Below, in pieces: positions 35,179 through 44,894 of a DNA stretch of 47,759 nt. Where the stretch lies: assembly GCA_903897145.1 (NCBI GenBank), contig CAIUAN010000023.1, positions 1-47,759 of the forward strand, read 5' to 3'. The notes beneath the pieces are model-generated. The model ran no database searches. It was not told where the DNA came from and saw only the letters and a program-made list of their open reading frames with translations. Numbering within the stretch: position 1 is the stretch's first letter; each line of letters begins with the position of its first letter. Source of the DNA: an uncultured Bacteroidia bacterium. Lineage in GTDB: Bacteria; Bacteroidota; Bacteroidia; Bacteroidales; Prolixibacteraceae. A program made the position numbers and the translations under genes.

Positions 35179-38112
35179 ATGAGACAATTTAACTTGATCT
35201 TTGTCCTCTTATTTTCATTAGAACTTAGTGGTCTAGAGCTAAGGGCCGATGTGTCTAAAAATGCTTTCCCTGCTCTGCTAAGTTGTACTGCTCAACCATA
35301 TTACAAATTGCGCAGCGATGGTAAACCTGGTCGAGAGGTGATTCTCGATTTTAATGGTCAAAAAGTCTCAGGTAAGATAAGCGTTGAAGTTAGGGTCAAT
35401 GGTAAAATAGAAAAAAATGAACTTTTGCTATCCGAGAATGGGGAAATGAACTGCAAGATTTTATTGCCAGATCAAGTAGGGGTAAAAAAAGAATCGCAGG
35501 CTACTATTCTAATCCGTCAAGATAAGAAGCAGCTTAAAAGCTCTTTTAAAATTTCGCCTATGCGTCAGTGGTCGGTCTATATATATCCTCATTCTCATGT
35601 CGATATTGGCTATACGAACACTCAAGCCAATGTAGAAACTCTTCATAAGCGCAATATTGATGAGGGGATTAAACTTGCTGAGGCTACGAAGAACTATCCA
35701 GAAGGATCAAAATATCGCTGGAATCCTGAAATTACCTGGCCTTTGGAGAGATATTGGCAGAGTGCCAGTATTGAACAAAAAGAGCGCATCGTAAAAGCTA
35801 TCAAGGATGGTTCCTTGTGTATTGATGCGAGTTATTTGAATCTAAATACGAGCAGTAGTTCTGGAGAGGAGCTTTTCCAGGTTTTACGCTTTAGTCGAGA
35901 GATGGAGAAACTTTCAGGTGTTCCCATGCGGGCCTATCAGCAGATGGATATTCCTGGAATGTCATGGGGCTTAGTTCCTGTGTTGGCTCAGCAAGGTGGG
36001 CGTTATATAATGACATGGCCTAACGGCTGTCGTGCTGGTAATGCCCATGTGTTGGATGAGAAACCTTTCTGGTGGATCGGTCCGGATGGAAAATCAAAGG
36101 TTCTATATTTCCAGCCAGGAAGCTACTCCAATAGTGGCAGTATGACTAAAGGTGGTGCCACTGGACGTCCATGGTTTGGCCAGCGAGATATTGATAAAAT
36201 TCCGGCTGTCATTAAAACAGATAGTGCGAATGTAAATTTTTTAGAAGCTTTGTCAAAGCGCGAGCATAGTGATAATCCCTATAATTTCTATGTCGTTTCT
36301 TGGTGCTTGTGGGACAACTGTCCACTTGATGCAGATGTTCCAGATGCCGTGAAGAAATGGAATGAAACCTATGCCTTTCCACATCTTATCATTGCCGGTG
36401 GTACGGAGATCATGCAGATGATTGAGAAAAATTATGGGGATAAGCTACCACAGGTTAAAGGTGATTTTACCGAATATTGGACCGATGGATTAGGCACTGC
36501 TGCAGCACTTACTGCTATGAATCGGAATACGAAGGAGCAACTTGTTCAAGCGGAAACACTCTGGAGTATGCTGGGTCATGGTAAGAAAGCGCCTCGTGCC
36601 GATTTTGATGAAGCATGGCGGTATATCGCCTTAGGTTCAGAACATACCTATACCACTGAAAATCCTACTGAACCTTTCTTTCAGGATGCTATTTGGAAAG
36701 TTAAACAGCACTATTTCCATGAAGCCCAAGATCGAACACAAAGTCTTCTTGAGGAGGCTATAGCACCGGCAACAGACCGCTCTGCTGGTGCCCTGGGACC
36801 AATCGAGGGTCCATCTGGAGGAGGTATCTCCGTAATTAATACTCAGTCGTGGGTTCATAGTGGACTAGTCACACTTACAAAAGCTGAAAGTCAACGAGGC
36901 GACCGGGTTAACGATAGCCACGGAAAAGAGGTGATGTCACAAAGGCTCTCGACAGGCGAGCTTGTATTTTTGGCAACGGATGTGCCGGCTCTTGGGTCTT
37001 CTCATTATCAGGTTTTAGCTGGTAAGAGCCTATTGAATAAGGGATGTTTTCTTACGGGAACAACCATTTCTAATGAACTTTTAGAGGTAACAGTAGATCC
37101 CGTGACCGGAAATATTAGCCGATTATTAAAAAAAGAAATAGGTAAGGATTTTGTCGACTTAAAAACAACGAATGGTCTGAATGCCTTTCGTTGGATGCCT
37201 GGCGATAGTGATAACGCCCAAACGGATTCCGCTATTGTGATTTCTACCGTTGAGGCAGGTCCTTTGGTGGTTGAGTTGAAAGCAACGTCTAAGGCAAAGG
37301 GTTGTCGCAGTGTTTCACGCTCAGTACGCTTGATTTATGGACTCCCATCGGTAGAGATTTCAGATGTTATTGATAAACTTCCGATGCCGGCTAAAGATGG
37401 CGTTCATCTTGGCTTTGGATTTAATATCCCTAAGGCGGTAACTAGGATCGATATTCCTTGGGGTGTGGTGGAGGTTGAAAAAGATCAGCAGCCTGCAGGA
37501 AACCGCAATTGGCTAACAATGCAACGATGGGCCGACCTATCAAACGATAAAGAGGGTGTTACCTGGTGTTCACTCGATGCTCCACTAGTTGAGAGTGGCT
37601 CCATGACTGCCAATCAAACTGGCACCTGGAGTGGCGAACGTAAGCCATGGTTAAAGAAACTTGAATCTGGGTCTGCGATCTACTCTTGGGTGATGAATAA
37701 TCATTGGTTTACAAATTTCCCGCTTACTCAGGAGGGACCAATTACTTTCCGCTACCGAATTTTACCCCACAATGGATATGATGCGGCAGTTGCGAACCGA
37801 TTTGGCCTCGAGCAAGCTCAGCCTTTGGTTTCGTTTGCAGCGAAAAATAATTCTGTTCAGAATCCTCTTGTTGCAATGGAAGGGTCTGCAGCTGTTACAA
37901 CCTCTATTCTTAAATCCACAACGACAGCAAATACAATGATCTTGCGTCTGCGCTCAGTTTCAAATAAGTCAGAACAGGTTAAATTATCTTGGCCTTCAGG
38001 AACACCAAAAGCGGTGTATCTGTGTGAACGTGAGGAGATCTCTGGAGACAAAATTTCAAATGAACTTTCGGTACCTGCAAATGGGATGATAACCTTAAAA
38101 GTTCTATGGTAG
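35179..38112 (+). CDS. Divergent GH38-type alpha-mannosidase
   Basis: A 977-residue exported protein (signal peptide about 1-24). An N-terminal beta domain (about 30-125) precedes a GH38-like catalytic domain. YIYPHSHVDIGYTN supplies His140 and Asp142 as zinc ligands and QQMDIPGMSWG supplies Asp257 as nucleophile. The usual WxPDxFG context is replaced by MDIPGMS, so it belongs to a divergent branch. Other blocks are YRWNPEITWPLERYW, ALGSEHTYTTENP and a beta-sandwich from about 600 to the end (VTVDPVTGNISRLLKKEIG). It shares only the general plan with the GH38 at 26310. Alpha-mannosidase is the likely activity, but substrate and linkage are open. Confidence 0.85.
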   Translation: MRQFNLIFVLLFSLELSGLELRADVSKNAFPALLSCTAQPYYKLRSDGKPGREVILDFNGQKVSGKISVEVRVNGKIEKNELLLSENGEMNCKILLPDQVGVKKESQATILIRQDKKQLKSSFKISPMRQWSVYIYPHSHVDIGYTNTQANVETLHKRNIDEGIKLAEATKNYPEGSKYRWNPEITWPLERYWQSASIEQKERIVKAIKDGSLCIDASYLNLNTSSSSGEELFQVLRFSREMEKLSGVPMRAYQQMDIPGMSWGLVPVLAQQGGRYIMTWPNGCRAGNAHVLDEKPFWWIGPDGKSKVLYFQPGSYSNSGSMTKGGATGRPWFGQRDIDKIPAVIKTDSANVNFLEALSKREHSDNPYNFYVVSWCLWDNCPLDADVPDAVKKWNETYAFPHLIIAGGTEIMQMIEKNYGDKLPQVKGDFTEYWTDGLGTAAALTAMNRNTKEQLVQAETLWSMLGHGKKAPRADFDEAWRYIALGSEHTYTTENPTEPFFQDAIWKVKQHYFHEAQDRTQSLLEEAIAPATDRSAGALGPIEGPSGGGISVINTQSWVHSGLVTLTKAESQRGDRVNDSHGKEVMSQRLSTGELVFLATDVPALGSSHYQVLAGKSLLNKGCFLTGTTISNELLEVTVDPVTGNISRLLKKEIGKDFVDLKTTNGLNAFRWMPGDSDNAQTDSAIVISTVEAGPLVVELKATSKAKGCRSVSRSVRLIYGLPSVEISDVIDKLPMPAKDGVHLGFGFNIPKAVTRIDIPWGVVEVEKDQQPAGNRNWLTMQRWADLSNDKEGVTWCSLDAPLVESGSMTANQTGTWSGERKPWLKKLESGSAIYSWVMNNHWFTNFPLTQEGPITFRYRILPHNGYDAAVANRFGLEQAQPLVSFAAKNNSVQNPLVAMEGSAAVTTSILKSTTTANTMILRLRSVSNKSEQVKLSWPSGTPKAVYLCEREEISGDKISNELSVPANGMITLKVLW

Positions 38113-38138
38113 CAATCATTTGAATAAACTAATTTATT

Positions 38139-39308
38139 ATGATTCAGTTTGTTAGTTTCTTTTTTATCTCTTTTGTAATCTGTTTACAGTCTGCTAACCT
38201 AAGTGCTTCAGTTCCTGTATTTACCTCAGGATCTCAAGGATATAAGAGTTTCAGAATACCAGCTGTCGTAAAAACTCCAGCAGGAACCTTAGTGGCTTTT
38301 GCAGAAGGAAGAGTAAATGGCTCGGATGATTTTGGAAATATCGACTTGGTGGCTAAGCGAAGTTTGGATCAAGGAGCCACCTGGAGTAAAATAAGCGTTG
38401 TGGTCGATTGTAAAAACCTGCAAGCTGGAAATCCTGCTCCTGTTGTCGATCTAACTGATCCTCGTTACCCTAAAGGTCGACTATTTTTGTTCTATAATAC
38501 TGGAAACAATAGTGAAAGTGAAGTACGCAAAGGAAATGGCTGCCGCGAAGTTTGGTACAAGACTTCTATTGACGAAGGCGTTACCTGGTCTGAACCTATC
38601 AATATTACCCTGCAGGTGCATCACCCTAATCAACCCAGATTTAATCCAGCATACCATGACAAGGAAGATTGGCGCTCCTATGCCAATACACCTGGACATG
38701 CGATGCAATTTGAGCAATTGCCTTATAAAGGGAGGATTTATGTGGCTGCTAATCACTCGCAAGGTGACATTTCTAGCACAAATATCGATTACTTTTCTCA
38801 TGGGTTTTATTCCGATGATCATGGAGCTACATTCAAATTAACTCAATCTGTTCCATTGGCTGGAAGTAACGAGAGTTCAGCTGCCGAACTATCGAATGGC
38901 TCCTTGATGCTGAATTGCAGAAATCAAAAAGGTGATGTTCATAATCGAATAATTGCGTTGAGCCATGATGGGGGAGAGAAGTGGGACAAGGTCTATTTTG
39001 ATTCAAATCTTCCAGATCCAATCTGCGAGGGAGCAATTTTAACCGTTGGGTTTGTTAAAGGTAAAGCAACTTTAGCCTTTGTCAATAATGCAGATCAAAA
39101 GGAGCGTAACAACCTTACTTTGCGTCTGAGTGCCGATGAGGGCGCTACTTGGCCCAAGAGTTATTTAATTGATAAAAACCCTACTCGTAATGAAGCTGAC
39201 TATACCGCTTATGCTGATTTGGTTAAGCTAAACAAACGCAACATAGGTGTTCTTTATGAAAAAGCCGACTATTCGTTCATTGTATTTAAATCGGTTAACT
39301 TGAAATAA
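38139..39308 (+). CDS. GH33 exo-alpha-sialidase
   Basis: A 389-residue exported sialidase with a six-bladed propeller. The signal peptide is about 1-24. The FRIP motif (SFRIPAVVKTPAGTL, Arg39) provides the first arginine of the triad. CEGAILTVG gives the catalytic Glu, LMLNCRNQKG another Arg, and DYTAYADLV the Tyr nucleophile. Five Asp-box-like repeats are visible: SLDQGATW, SIDEGVTW, SDDHGATF, SHDGGEKW and SADEGATW. It would remove terminal sialic acid. The start is 27 bp after the GH38 stop and the next sialidase-fold gene begins 21 bp later, so they form one operon. Confidence 0.93.
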   Translation: MIQFVSFFFISFVICLQSANLSASVPVFTSGSQGYKSFRIPAVVKTPAGTLVAFAEGRVNGSDDFGNIDLVAKRSLDQGATWSKISVVVDCKNLQAGNPAPVVDLTDPRYPKGRLFLFYNTGNNSESEVRKGNGCREVWYKTSIDEGVTWSEPINITLQVHHPNQPRFNPAYHDKEDWRSYANTPGHAMQFEQLPYKGRIYVAANHSQGDISSTNIDYFSHGFYSDDHGATFKLTQSVPLAGSNESSAAELSNGSLMLNCRNQKGDVHNRIIALSHDGGEKWDKVYFDSNLPDPICEGAILTVGFVKGKATLAFVNNADQKERNNLTLRLSADEGATWPKSYLIDKNPTRNEADYTAYADLVKLNKRNIGVLYEKADYSFIVFKSVNLK

Positions 39309-39329
39309 TATCACTAAACATATAGCTAA

Positions 39330-40694
39330 ATGAAGAATTTTAAAGTCATCCTGTTTTGTATTGTTGCTCTTTGTTTGACCTCGCCTAGCTTCGCGATGCG
39401 AGGGTTGAAAAAACATAAATCAGATTCTCTCCTTGTAGAGTCTATGTTTCCCTACCAAAGTCAACATTGCCATGGGTCTACAATTGTGGAATTGCCTAAT
39501 AAAGACCTTCTTGCTGCCTGGTTTCAAGGAACTGGCGAGCGAACAGCTGACGATGTAGCTATTAAAGGAGCTCGTTATAATCACAAAACCAAGAAATGGG
39601 GCGAACCATTTGTGATGGCAGATACCCCTGACTTTCCAGATATTAACCCAGTTCTTTACGTCGATAATCAAAATCAACTTTGGCTGTTTTGGTATAGCGT
39701 TATCGCTTATCAATGGAGTACTTCGTTATTGAAATATAAGGTAAGTGCCAACTATATGCAGAAGGATGGAGCTCCAGATTGGAAATGGCAAGATGTTATT
39801 CAGGTGAAGCCAGATGGCGGCGCGTCAACAGAAGGAATTGGACCGAATGATTCTTTTGTCTCCAAATTAAATCAGAAATTTGATGCCTATTATGATTATC
39901 TGAAAAAGTCGGGCCAGGTTAAGACCTCCGGAGAAGATGTGGTCACGGATGAAAAATTGAATAAGGTTAAAAATCTCTTTCTCGACGTGGCTAAAGGGAA
40001 AAACCTGATTAGTAATGGTACACTTACAGATGAGAAAGGCGCTAAAACAAAAGCACAGCTTGGGTATCCATTGATGCGTCGTTTGGGCTGGCAAACACGC
40101 AATAAACCAATTCAGATTGGTAAACGAATGATCTTGCCGCTCTATTCCGATGGTCTGAACCTATCCCTAATGGCTATTACAGAGGATCAGGGAGCTCATT
40201 GGACCTTTAGTGAGCCAATCCTTGGTGGCGGGGCCATTCAGCCTTCACTGGCTTTAAACAAAGATGGATCGCTTTCGATACTCATGCGCGATAATGGACC
40301 AGCGCCCAAGCGTTTAATGACAAGTGTATCAAAAGATGGCGGTTACACATGGAGCTCAGTCGTTGATACAGAGGTTCCTAATCCAGGCTCTGCTGCTGAT
40401 GTGGTAGTCTTGAAAAGCGGAAACTGGGCGTTGGTATGCAACGACTTGGAGGATGGCCGTTATCGGATGTCGGTCTTGGTGTCGAAAGATGAGGGGAAGA
40501 CATGGCCAATCAAGAAGGTTATAATCAATGGATTGCCAAAAAGCAGGGTGCAGGGCCATTATCCAGCAATTATTCAAGGTCGTGATGGAATGATCCATCT
40601 TTCGTATACCAATCAAATTGAAGGTGTAGGTGGCAGTAAAGAGGCGAAAAATATAGCTCACGCCAGCTTTACAGAAGAATGGCTATTGCATTAA
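39330..40694 (+). CDS. Sialidase-fold (BNR) exported protein, probable glycosidase
   Basis: A 454-residue exported beta-propeller protein (signal peptide about 1-22). It has at least three Asp-box-like repeats (TEDQGAHW, SKDGGYTW, SKDEGKTW) and the opening HCHGSTIVELPNKDLLAAWF of the BNR_2 sialidase-like group. It lacks a FRIP motif. An insertion of about 65 residues (near 170-235, FDAYYDYLKKSG) breaks the propeller and looks helical and Lys-rich. It follows GH33 by 21 bp. Members of this group are often labelled neuraminidase without proof. Whether it cuts sialic acid or another sugar cannot be told from sequence. Confidence 0.8.
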   Translation: MKNFKVILFCIVALCLTSPSFAMRGLKKHKSDSLLVESMFPYQSQHCHGSTIVELPNKDLLAAWFQGTGERTADDVAIKGARYNHKTKKWGEPFVMADTPDFPDINPVLYVDNQNQLWLFWYSVIAYQWSTSLLKYKVSANYMQKDGAPDWKWQDVIQVKPDGGASTEGIGPNDSFVSKLNQKFDAYYDYLKKSGQVKTSGEDVVTDEKLNKVKNLFLDVAKGKNLISNGTLTDEKGAKTKAQLGYPLMRRLGWQTRNKPIQIGKRMILPLYSDGLNLSLMAITEDQGAHWTFSEPILGGGAIQPSLALNKDGSLSILMRDNGPAPKRLMTSVSKDGGYTWSSVVDTEVPNPGSAADVVVLKSGNWALVCNDLEDGRYRMSVLVSKDEGKTWPIKKVIINGLPKSRVQGHYPAIIQGRDGMIHLSYTNQIEGVGGSKEAKNIAHASFTEEWLLH

Positions 40695-40742
40695 TATTTA
40701 ACGTGTTTGATATTTTATGTTAATCAAATAAATAAAGCTATT

Positions 40743-42755
40743 ATGAAAAGTTTTAAGCTGATCTTAAGTGTTGTTTTGTTCTCTATTCAAGTCATAGCTT
40801 TGGCTCAGAATCCTAAGCCAGCAGCGAAATTACGGCGAGCAGATTGTTTCTTTGGTATTCATTTCGACCTTCACGCAAGTGAGGATATTATGGATGCTGG
40901 AAAAACGCTAACGCCCGAAATGGTGGATACCTTTCTTGTAAAAGTGCGCCCCGACTTTATTCAAATAGATTGCAAAGGACATCCTGGAATCACTAGTTAT
41001 CCAACCAAGGTGGGATATCATGTTGGCGGTTTCGATAAAGATCCATTGAAACTTTTCCGAGAGGGTACGGCGAAAAATAATGTGGCTTTGTTTATGCACT
41101 ATTCTGGAGTTTGGGATAGTAAGGCCGTGAAGGAGCATCCGGACTGGGCAGTTATAAAAAGTAATGGAGATGTAAGTGTTGAAAAGACCTGTGAGTTTAG
41201 TCCGTATCTCGATAAACTAATGATTCCTGAGCTTAAAGAACTAAGTGATTATGGCGTTGATGGCGCTTGGATTGATGGGGATTGTTGGGCCGTGGAACCC
41301 GATTATTGCGCTGCTTCGGTAAGTCGTTTTACACGGGAGACTGGTATCAATGAGATTCCAAGAAATCAAACTGATAAGTATTATCCCGAATGGATGGAAT
41401 ATACTCGAAGCCTATTTCGTGAGCGACTAGCTAAATATATCAATGCCATTCATCAGTATAATCCAGCCTTTCAGATCACCAGTAACTGGTCGTATTCGTC
41501 AATGATGCCAGAACCAGTAAATACCAATGTCGATTATTTATCTGGTGATGTAACACCTCAGAATGGAGTCTATCGCTCTGCTTTTGAGGCGCGTTGTCTT
41601 GCGCCACAAGGTAAACCTTGGGATTTAATGGCTTGGGGCTTCTCTTGGAATGGGGCGAAAATGCCTTTGAGTGTTAAATCATCTGTTCAGTTGGAGCAGG
41701 AAGCGGCTCAGATTATGGCCATGGGTGGTGGTGTGCAGTTTTATTTCCAACAAAATAGGGATCTTTCGCTGAGGCCATATTTGGCAACGATGCTTTCAGA
41801 GATTGGAATATTTTGTAGAGCTCGTCAGGCATATGTTCATAAAGCGAAGGCCATTCCACAGATCGCTTTGTTATATCCAACCACGTCGTATCAAAAAAGT
41901 ACTTCGCGCCCATTCTGGGGTTCAACAGCCATGTTGCAGGGCACACTAAACGCTATTTTAGATGCTCAGTATCCTGTCGAAGTGCTTATGGAGCACCATC
42001 TACGCGGAAAAATGCAACAATACCCTCTTATTGTTATTCCAGAATGCAATGAGATGGAACCATCGTTTAAAGCAGAATTAGACGCCTATGTTCAAGGAGG
42101 CGGTAAATTGCTTGTCATTGGAACTTCTACTGCGAAGGTATTCAAAGAAGAGTTAGGTATCCAGGAGATTCAATCTGTCGAGGAATCACCCTTGTTTATT
42201 GCTTCGGCTAATCGTTTGGCAGGGGTTGGCTCAGTTGGAACCTCGGTTAAATTAAGCAGGCACGCATTACCTATTACCACGTTTTATAACAGTAGTGATC
42301 TTAGCAATGAAGGCAAGTTTATTTCTTCTTCCAGTTCTAACTTTGGAAAAGGAAAGCTAACTGGAGTCTATTTTAATGCTGGAAGCACCTATTTGGAGTA
42401 TAAGTCGCATGTGTTGCGCGATTTTATGCAAAGTCGCCTTGAGGAGCTATTTCCACAACCATTGGTGAAAGTTCAGGGATCACACTTGGTTCATGTGGCG
42501 GTTAATCAAAAAAATAACCACACCATGGTGAGCTTACTTAATATCGCGGGCGATCATACCAATCCTAAAGCTATTGGTTTTGATGAGATTCCACCTTTGA
42601 CGAATTTAAAAGTTAGTATTTCTACTGGGATCAAACCTAGTTCGATCGTCCTTCAACCGGAAGGTCGCACATTGGATGTTAATTTTAAGGATGGTACTTC
42701 AACAGTCACAGTCCCTGAATTGGCGATCTATTCAATCCTAGAGGTTAAACCTTAA
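40743..42755 (+). CDS. GHL6/GH151-like putative alpha-L-fucosidase
   Basis: A 670-residue exported protein. ATG 40743 begins a clear signal peptide (MKSFKLILSVVLFSIQVIA); an in-frame start at 40707 adds 12 residues and is less likely. A TIM barrel spans about 30-370 (FGIHFDLHASEDI, VRPDFIQIDCKGHPG). The strand DGAWIDGDCW resembles the nucleophile strand of GH29 (LWFDGGW), with Asp178 as candidate. A trimerisation-type alpha/beta domain (about 380-570, QYPLIVIPECNEM) and a small C-terminal beta domain follow. This order fits hypothetical glycosyl hydrolase 6 and the GH151 fucosidases. Beta-galactosidase-type activity is the alternative. It ends 7 bp before the convergent dus gene. Confidence 0.72.
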   Translation: MKSFKLILSVVLFSIQVIALAQNPKPAAKLRRADCFFGIHFDLHASEDIMDAGKTLTPEMVDTFLVKVRPDFIQIDCKGHPGITSYPTKVGYHVGGFDKDPLKLFREGTAKNNVALFMHYSGVWDSKAVKEHPDWAVIKSNGDVSVEKTCEFSPYLDKLMIPELKELSDYGVDGAWIDGDCWAVEPDYCAASVSRFTRETGINEIPRNQTDKYYPEWMEYTRSLFRERLAKYINAIHQYNPAFQITSNWSYSSMMPEPVNTNVDYLSGDVTPQNGVYRSAFEARCLAPQGKPWDLMAWGFSWNGAKMPLSVKSSVQLEQEAAQIMAMGGGVQFYFQQNRDLSLRPYLATMLSEIGIFCRARQAYVHKAKAIPQIALLYPTTSYQKSTSRPFWGSTAMLQGTLNAILDAQYPVEVLMEHHLRGKMQQYPLIVIPECNEMEPSFKAELDAYVQGGGKLLVIGTSTAKVFKEELGIQEIQSVEESPLFIASANRLAGVGSVGTSVKLSRHALPITTFYNSSDLSNEGKFISSSSSNFGKGKLTGVYFNAGSTYLEYKSHVLRDFMQSRLEELFPQPLVKVQGSHLVHVAVNQKNNHTMVSLLNIAGDHTNPKAIGFDEIPPLTNLKVSISTGIKPSSIVLQPEGRTLDVNFKDGTSTVTVPELAIYSILEVKP

Positions 42756-42762
42756 GGATTGG

Positions 42763-43773
42763 TTAGTCTACCGGATTTTCGGCGTAACTGAGTTTTGCCG
42801 CTTGGGCTATTTGATATACTTGTTCAAACGAGGAGGTTTCCATTAGTTCTGCACGTAGCTTCGCCGCATTCGGGAAGTCATTGGTGTAGATCTTGTAAAA
42901 ACGTTTCAGGATATTGAAATTCTTTTTGCCTGCCCAATACTTTTCGAATAATTGGGTGTGCAAGATTAGCTGAGTTAGCTTTTCGTCAATGGAAGGGGTT
43001 GTGATGGTTGGATTAAAGAGCCAAGGATCATGAAAGATACCTCTTCCAACCATAACGCCATCCAGACCATATTGAGTCGTTAATTCTACTCCATGAGCCA
43101 TAGAAAGGACATCGCCATTGCCTAAGAATCGGGTGTCCGGACTTACAGCATCACGCACACGTGCCCCTTTAGCGATCTCTTCCCAGTCAGCTAAGCCATT
43201 GGATAGCTGTCTTTGCGTCCGTCCATGCAAGATGATGGCTGCAGGCTTAGTCTGTGCCACTTGCTCAATCCAAGCCTCGGTAGTGTGTGCGCGAATGCCT
43301 GTTCGTGTTTTGACAGAAACGGGGAGGTGAGTGGCTTCCTTGGTCGCTAGAATTATCTCTTTGGCTAACTCCGGTTGATCAATAAGTGCTGAACAACAGC
43401 CATTCTTGACTACATTTTTTACTGGGCATCCCATGTTGATATCGATCCCATCGAAGTTGTACTCCTCTGTGATAATCTTAGCAACGGAATGGAATAGCTC
43501 CGGTTTATTTCCCCAGATCTGAGCGACAAGTTTGAAGTTTTGCTGATTTAGAATCTCCCTTTCCGTAGAACTTACCTCTAAACGTTCCGAAACACGAGGG
43601 CGACCTTTGGGGTGATTCATCCCATCGACAGAGGTAAACTCCGTAAACAAGATCTGCAATATTTTGGGATCGGAAAGTCGCTCCACAATCTCTCTGAACG
43701 ATGTGTCGGTCACATCTTCCATTGGAGCTAAAGTAAAAATTGGTTTGGAGAGGTCTTTCCAGAAATTCGACAT
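42763..43773 (-). CDS. dus: tRNA-dihydrouridine synthase
   Basis: A 336-residue cytosolic FMN enzyme that reduces uridine to dihydrouridine in tRNA. The family signature DINMGCPVKNVVKNGCCSAL contains the active-site Cys in GCP. The opening FTLAPMEDVTDTSFREIV, the substrate-side VSVKTRTG and HGRTQRQ, and the FMN-phosphate loop GNGDVL and GVMVGRGIF are all present. It lies 17 bp downstream of trhO on the same strand, so the two tRNA-modification genes are probably co-transcribed. I do not assign it to DusA, B or C. Confidence 0.95.
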   Translation of the reverse strand: MSNFWKDLSKPIFTLAPMEDVTDTSFREIVERLSDPKILQILFTEFTSVDGMNHPKGRPRVSERLEVSSTEREILNQQNFKLVAQIWGNKPELFHSVAKIITEEYNFDGIDINMGCPVKNVVKNGCCSALIDQPELAKEIILATKEATHLPVSVKTRTGIRAHTTEAWIEQVAQTKPAAIILHGRTQRQLSNGLADWEEIAKGARVRDAVSPDTRFLGNGDVLSMAHGVELTTQYGLDGVMVGRGIFHDPWLFNPTITTPSIDEKLTQLILHTQLFEKYWAGKKNFNILKRFYKIYTNDFPNAAKLRAELMETSSFEQVYQIAQAAKLSYAENPVD

Positions 43774-43790
43774 GCTAAAAAAGTAGATTT

Positions 43791-44852
43791 TTATCCTTGA
43801 TCTGAATCAGAAGCTGCAAAATTACTGTTTTTTACAAGTCTAAAACTTTTGCGATACATGCTTCTATTACCAAATTTAGGTGTCATCGATTGTCTGATTA
43901 CTTGCTTCTCTTCATCAGAGCTATTTTTGATCTTCTGACAATCGGTGCAGCAACAGTTTTCAAATTTTGCAGCACACGCCTCGCATTGAATAAATAGTAG
44001 ATGGCATAACTCATTGGCACAATTTAGATGCACGTCACACGCAGTACCACATTGATGACACTTCGAAATAACTTGACCGTCAATGGATTCTCCCATTCTT
44101 TCGTCGAAAACAAAGTTTTTTCCAATGAAGCTAGAAGGGATCTTTAATCGCTTAATATTTTGTGCATAATCGATGATTCCTCCATGCAATTGATTCACAT
44201 CGTTAAAGCCATGATGCTTCAAGTAGGCACTTGCTTTTTCGCAGCGAATACCACCCGTGCAGTAAAGGAGCAGTTTTGAGTCTTTTTTATCTTTTAGTAG
44301 ATCAGTAAGTAGCACTAACTCTTCTCTGAAAGTATCTGCTTCAGGGCATATAGCCCCTTTAAAATGACCGATTTCCGATTCATAGTGGTTACGCACATCA
44401 ACAACGATATGCTCTCCAGATTCTACTAGATCGTGAAATTCTTTTGCCTCAAGATGTTTGCCTACATTGGTTACATCAAATGAGTCATCGTCAAGTCCAT
44501 CTGCGACAAGTTTCTCTTTCACTTTCATCGAAAGTTTATAGAACGACTTTCCATTGTCTTCAATGGCATATTTGATTGGAATATTTTCGAATATCGGGAG
44601 GTTTTTAAGCCCTTCAAGAAATGCTTTAAAGTGCTCTTCAGGCACACTCATCTGTGCGTTGATCCCCTCGCGAGCAATGTAAATACGACCAAAACAGTTC
44701 AATGCCGACCATTTTTTGTAGAGTTGATCTCTAAATTCTTGCGGATTCTCTAGAATAAAATAACGGTACAACGAAATTGTTCTCCTGACAAACGGTTCGG
44801 CCATCAGGTTTTCTTTTAAAACTTTCCGATCAACTGAGTTGTAAAGTTGCAT
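43791..44852 (-). CDS. trhO: tRNA uridine-34 hydroxylase TrhO (rhodanese family)
   Basis: A 353-residue cytosolic protein of the YceA/TrhO type, which makes 5-hydroxyuridine at tRNA position 34 using oxygen. An N-terminal acylphosphatase-like domain (about 20-120, IYIAREGINAQMSVPEEHF) precedes a rhodanese domain with the active-site loop LLYCTGGIRCEKAS (Cys198). The C-terminal Cys-rich tail (about 265-315, CHQCGTACDVHLNC and CCCTDCQ) is likely a metal-binding module. Length matches the family. It is upstream of dus on the minus strand. Confidence 0.95.
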   Translation of the reverse strand: MQLYNSVDRKVLKENLMAEPFVRRTISLYRYFILENPQEFRDQLYKKWSALNCFGRIYIAREGINAQMSVPEEHFKAFLEGLKNLPIFENIPIKYAIEDNGKSFYKLSMKVKEKLVADGLDDDSFDVTNVGKHLEAKEFHDLVESGEHIVVDVRNHYESEIGHFKGAICPEADTFREELVLLTDLLKDKKDSKLLLYCTGGIRCEKASAYLKHHGFNDVNQLHGGIIDYAQNIKRLKIPSSFIGKNFVFDERMGESIDGQVISKCHQCGTACDVHLNCANELCHLLFIQCEACAAKFENCCCTDCQKIKNSSDEEKQVIRQSMTPKFGNRSMYRKSFRLVKNSNFAASDSDQG

Positions 44853-44894
44853 GCTATTGTGTTAAATTGTTGTTGAGTAAGCCAATGATTTCAG

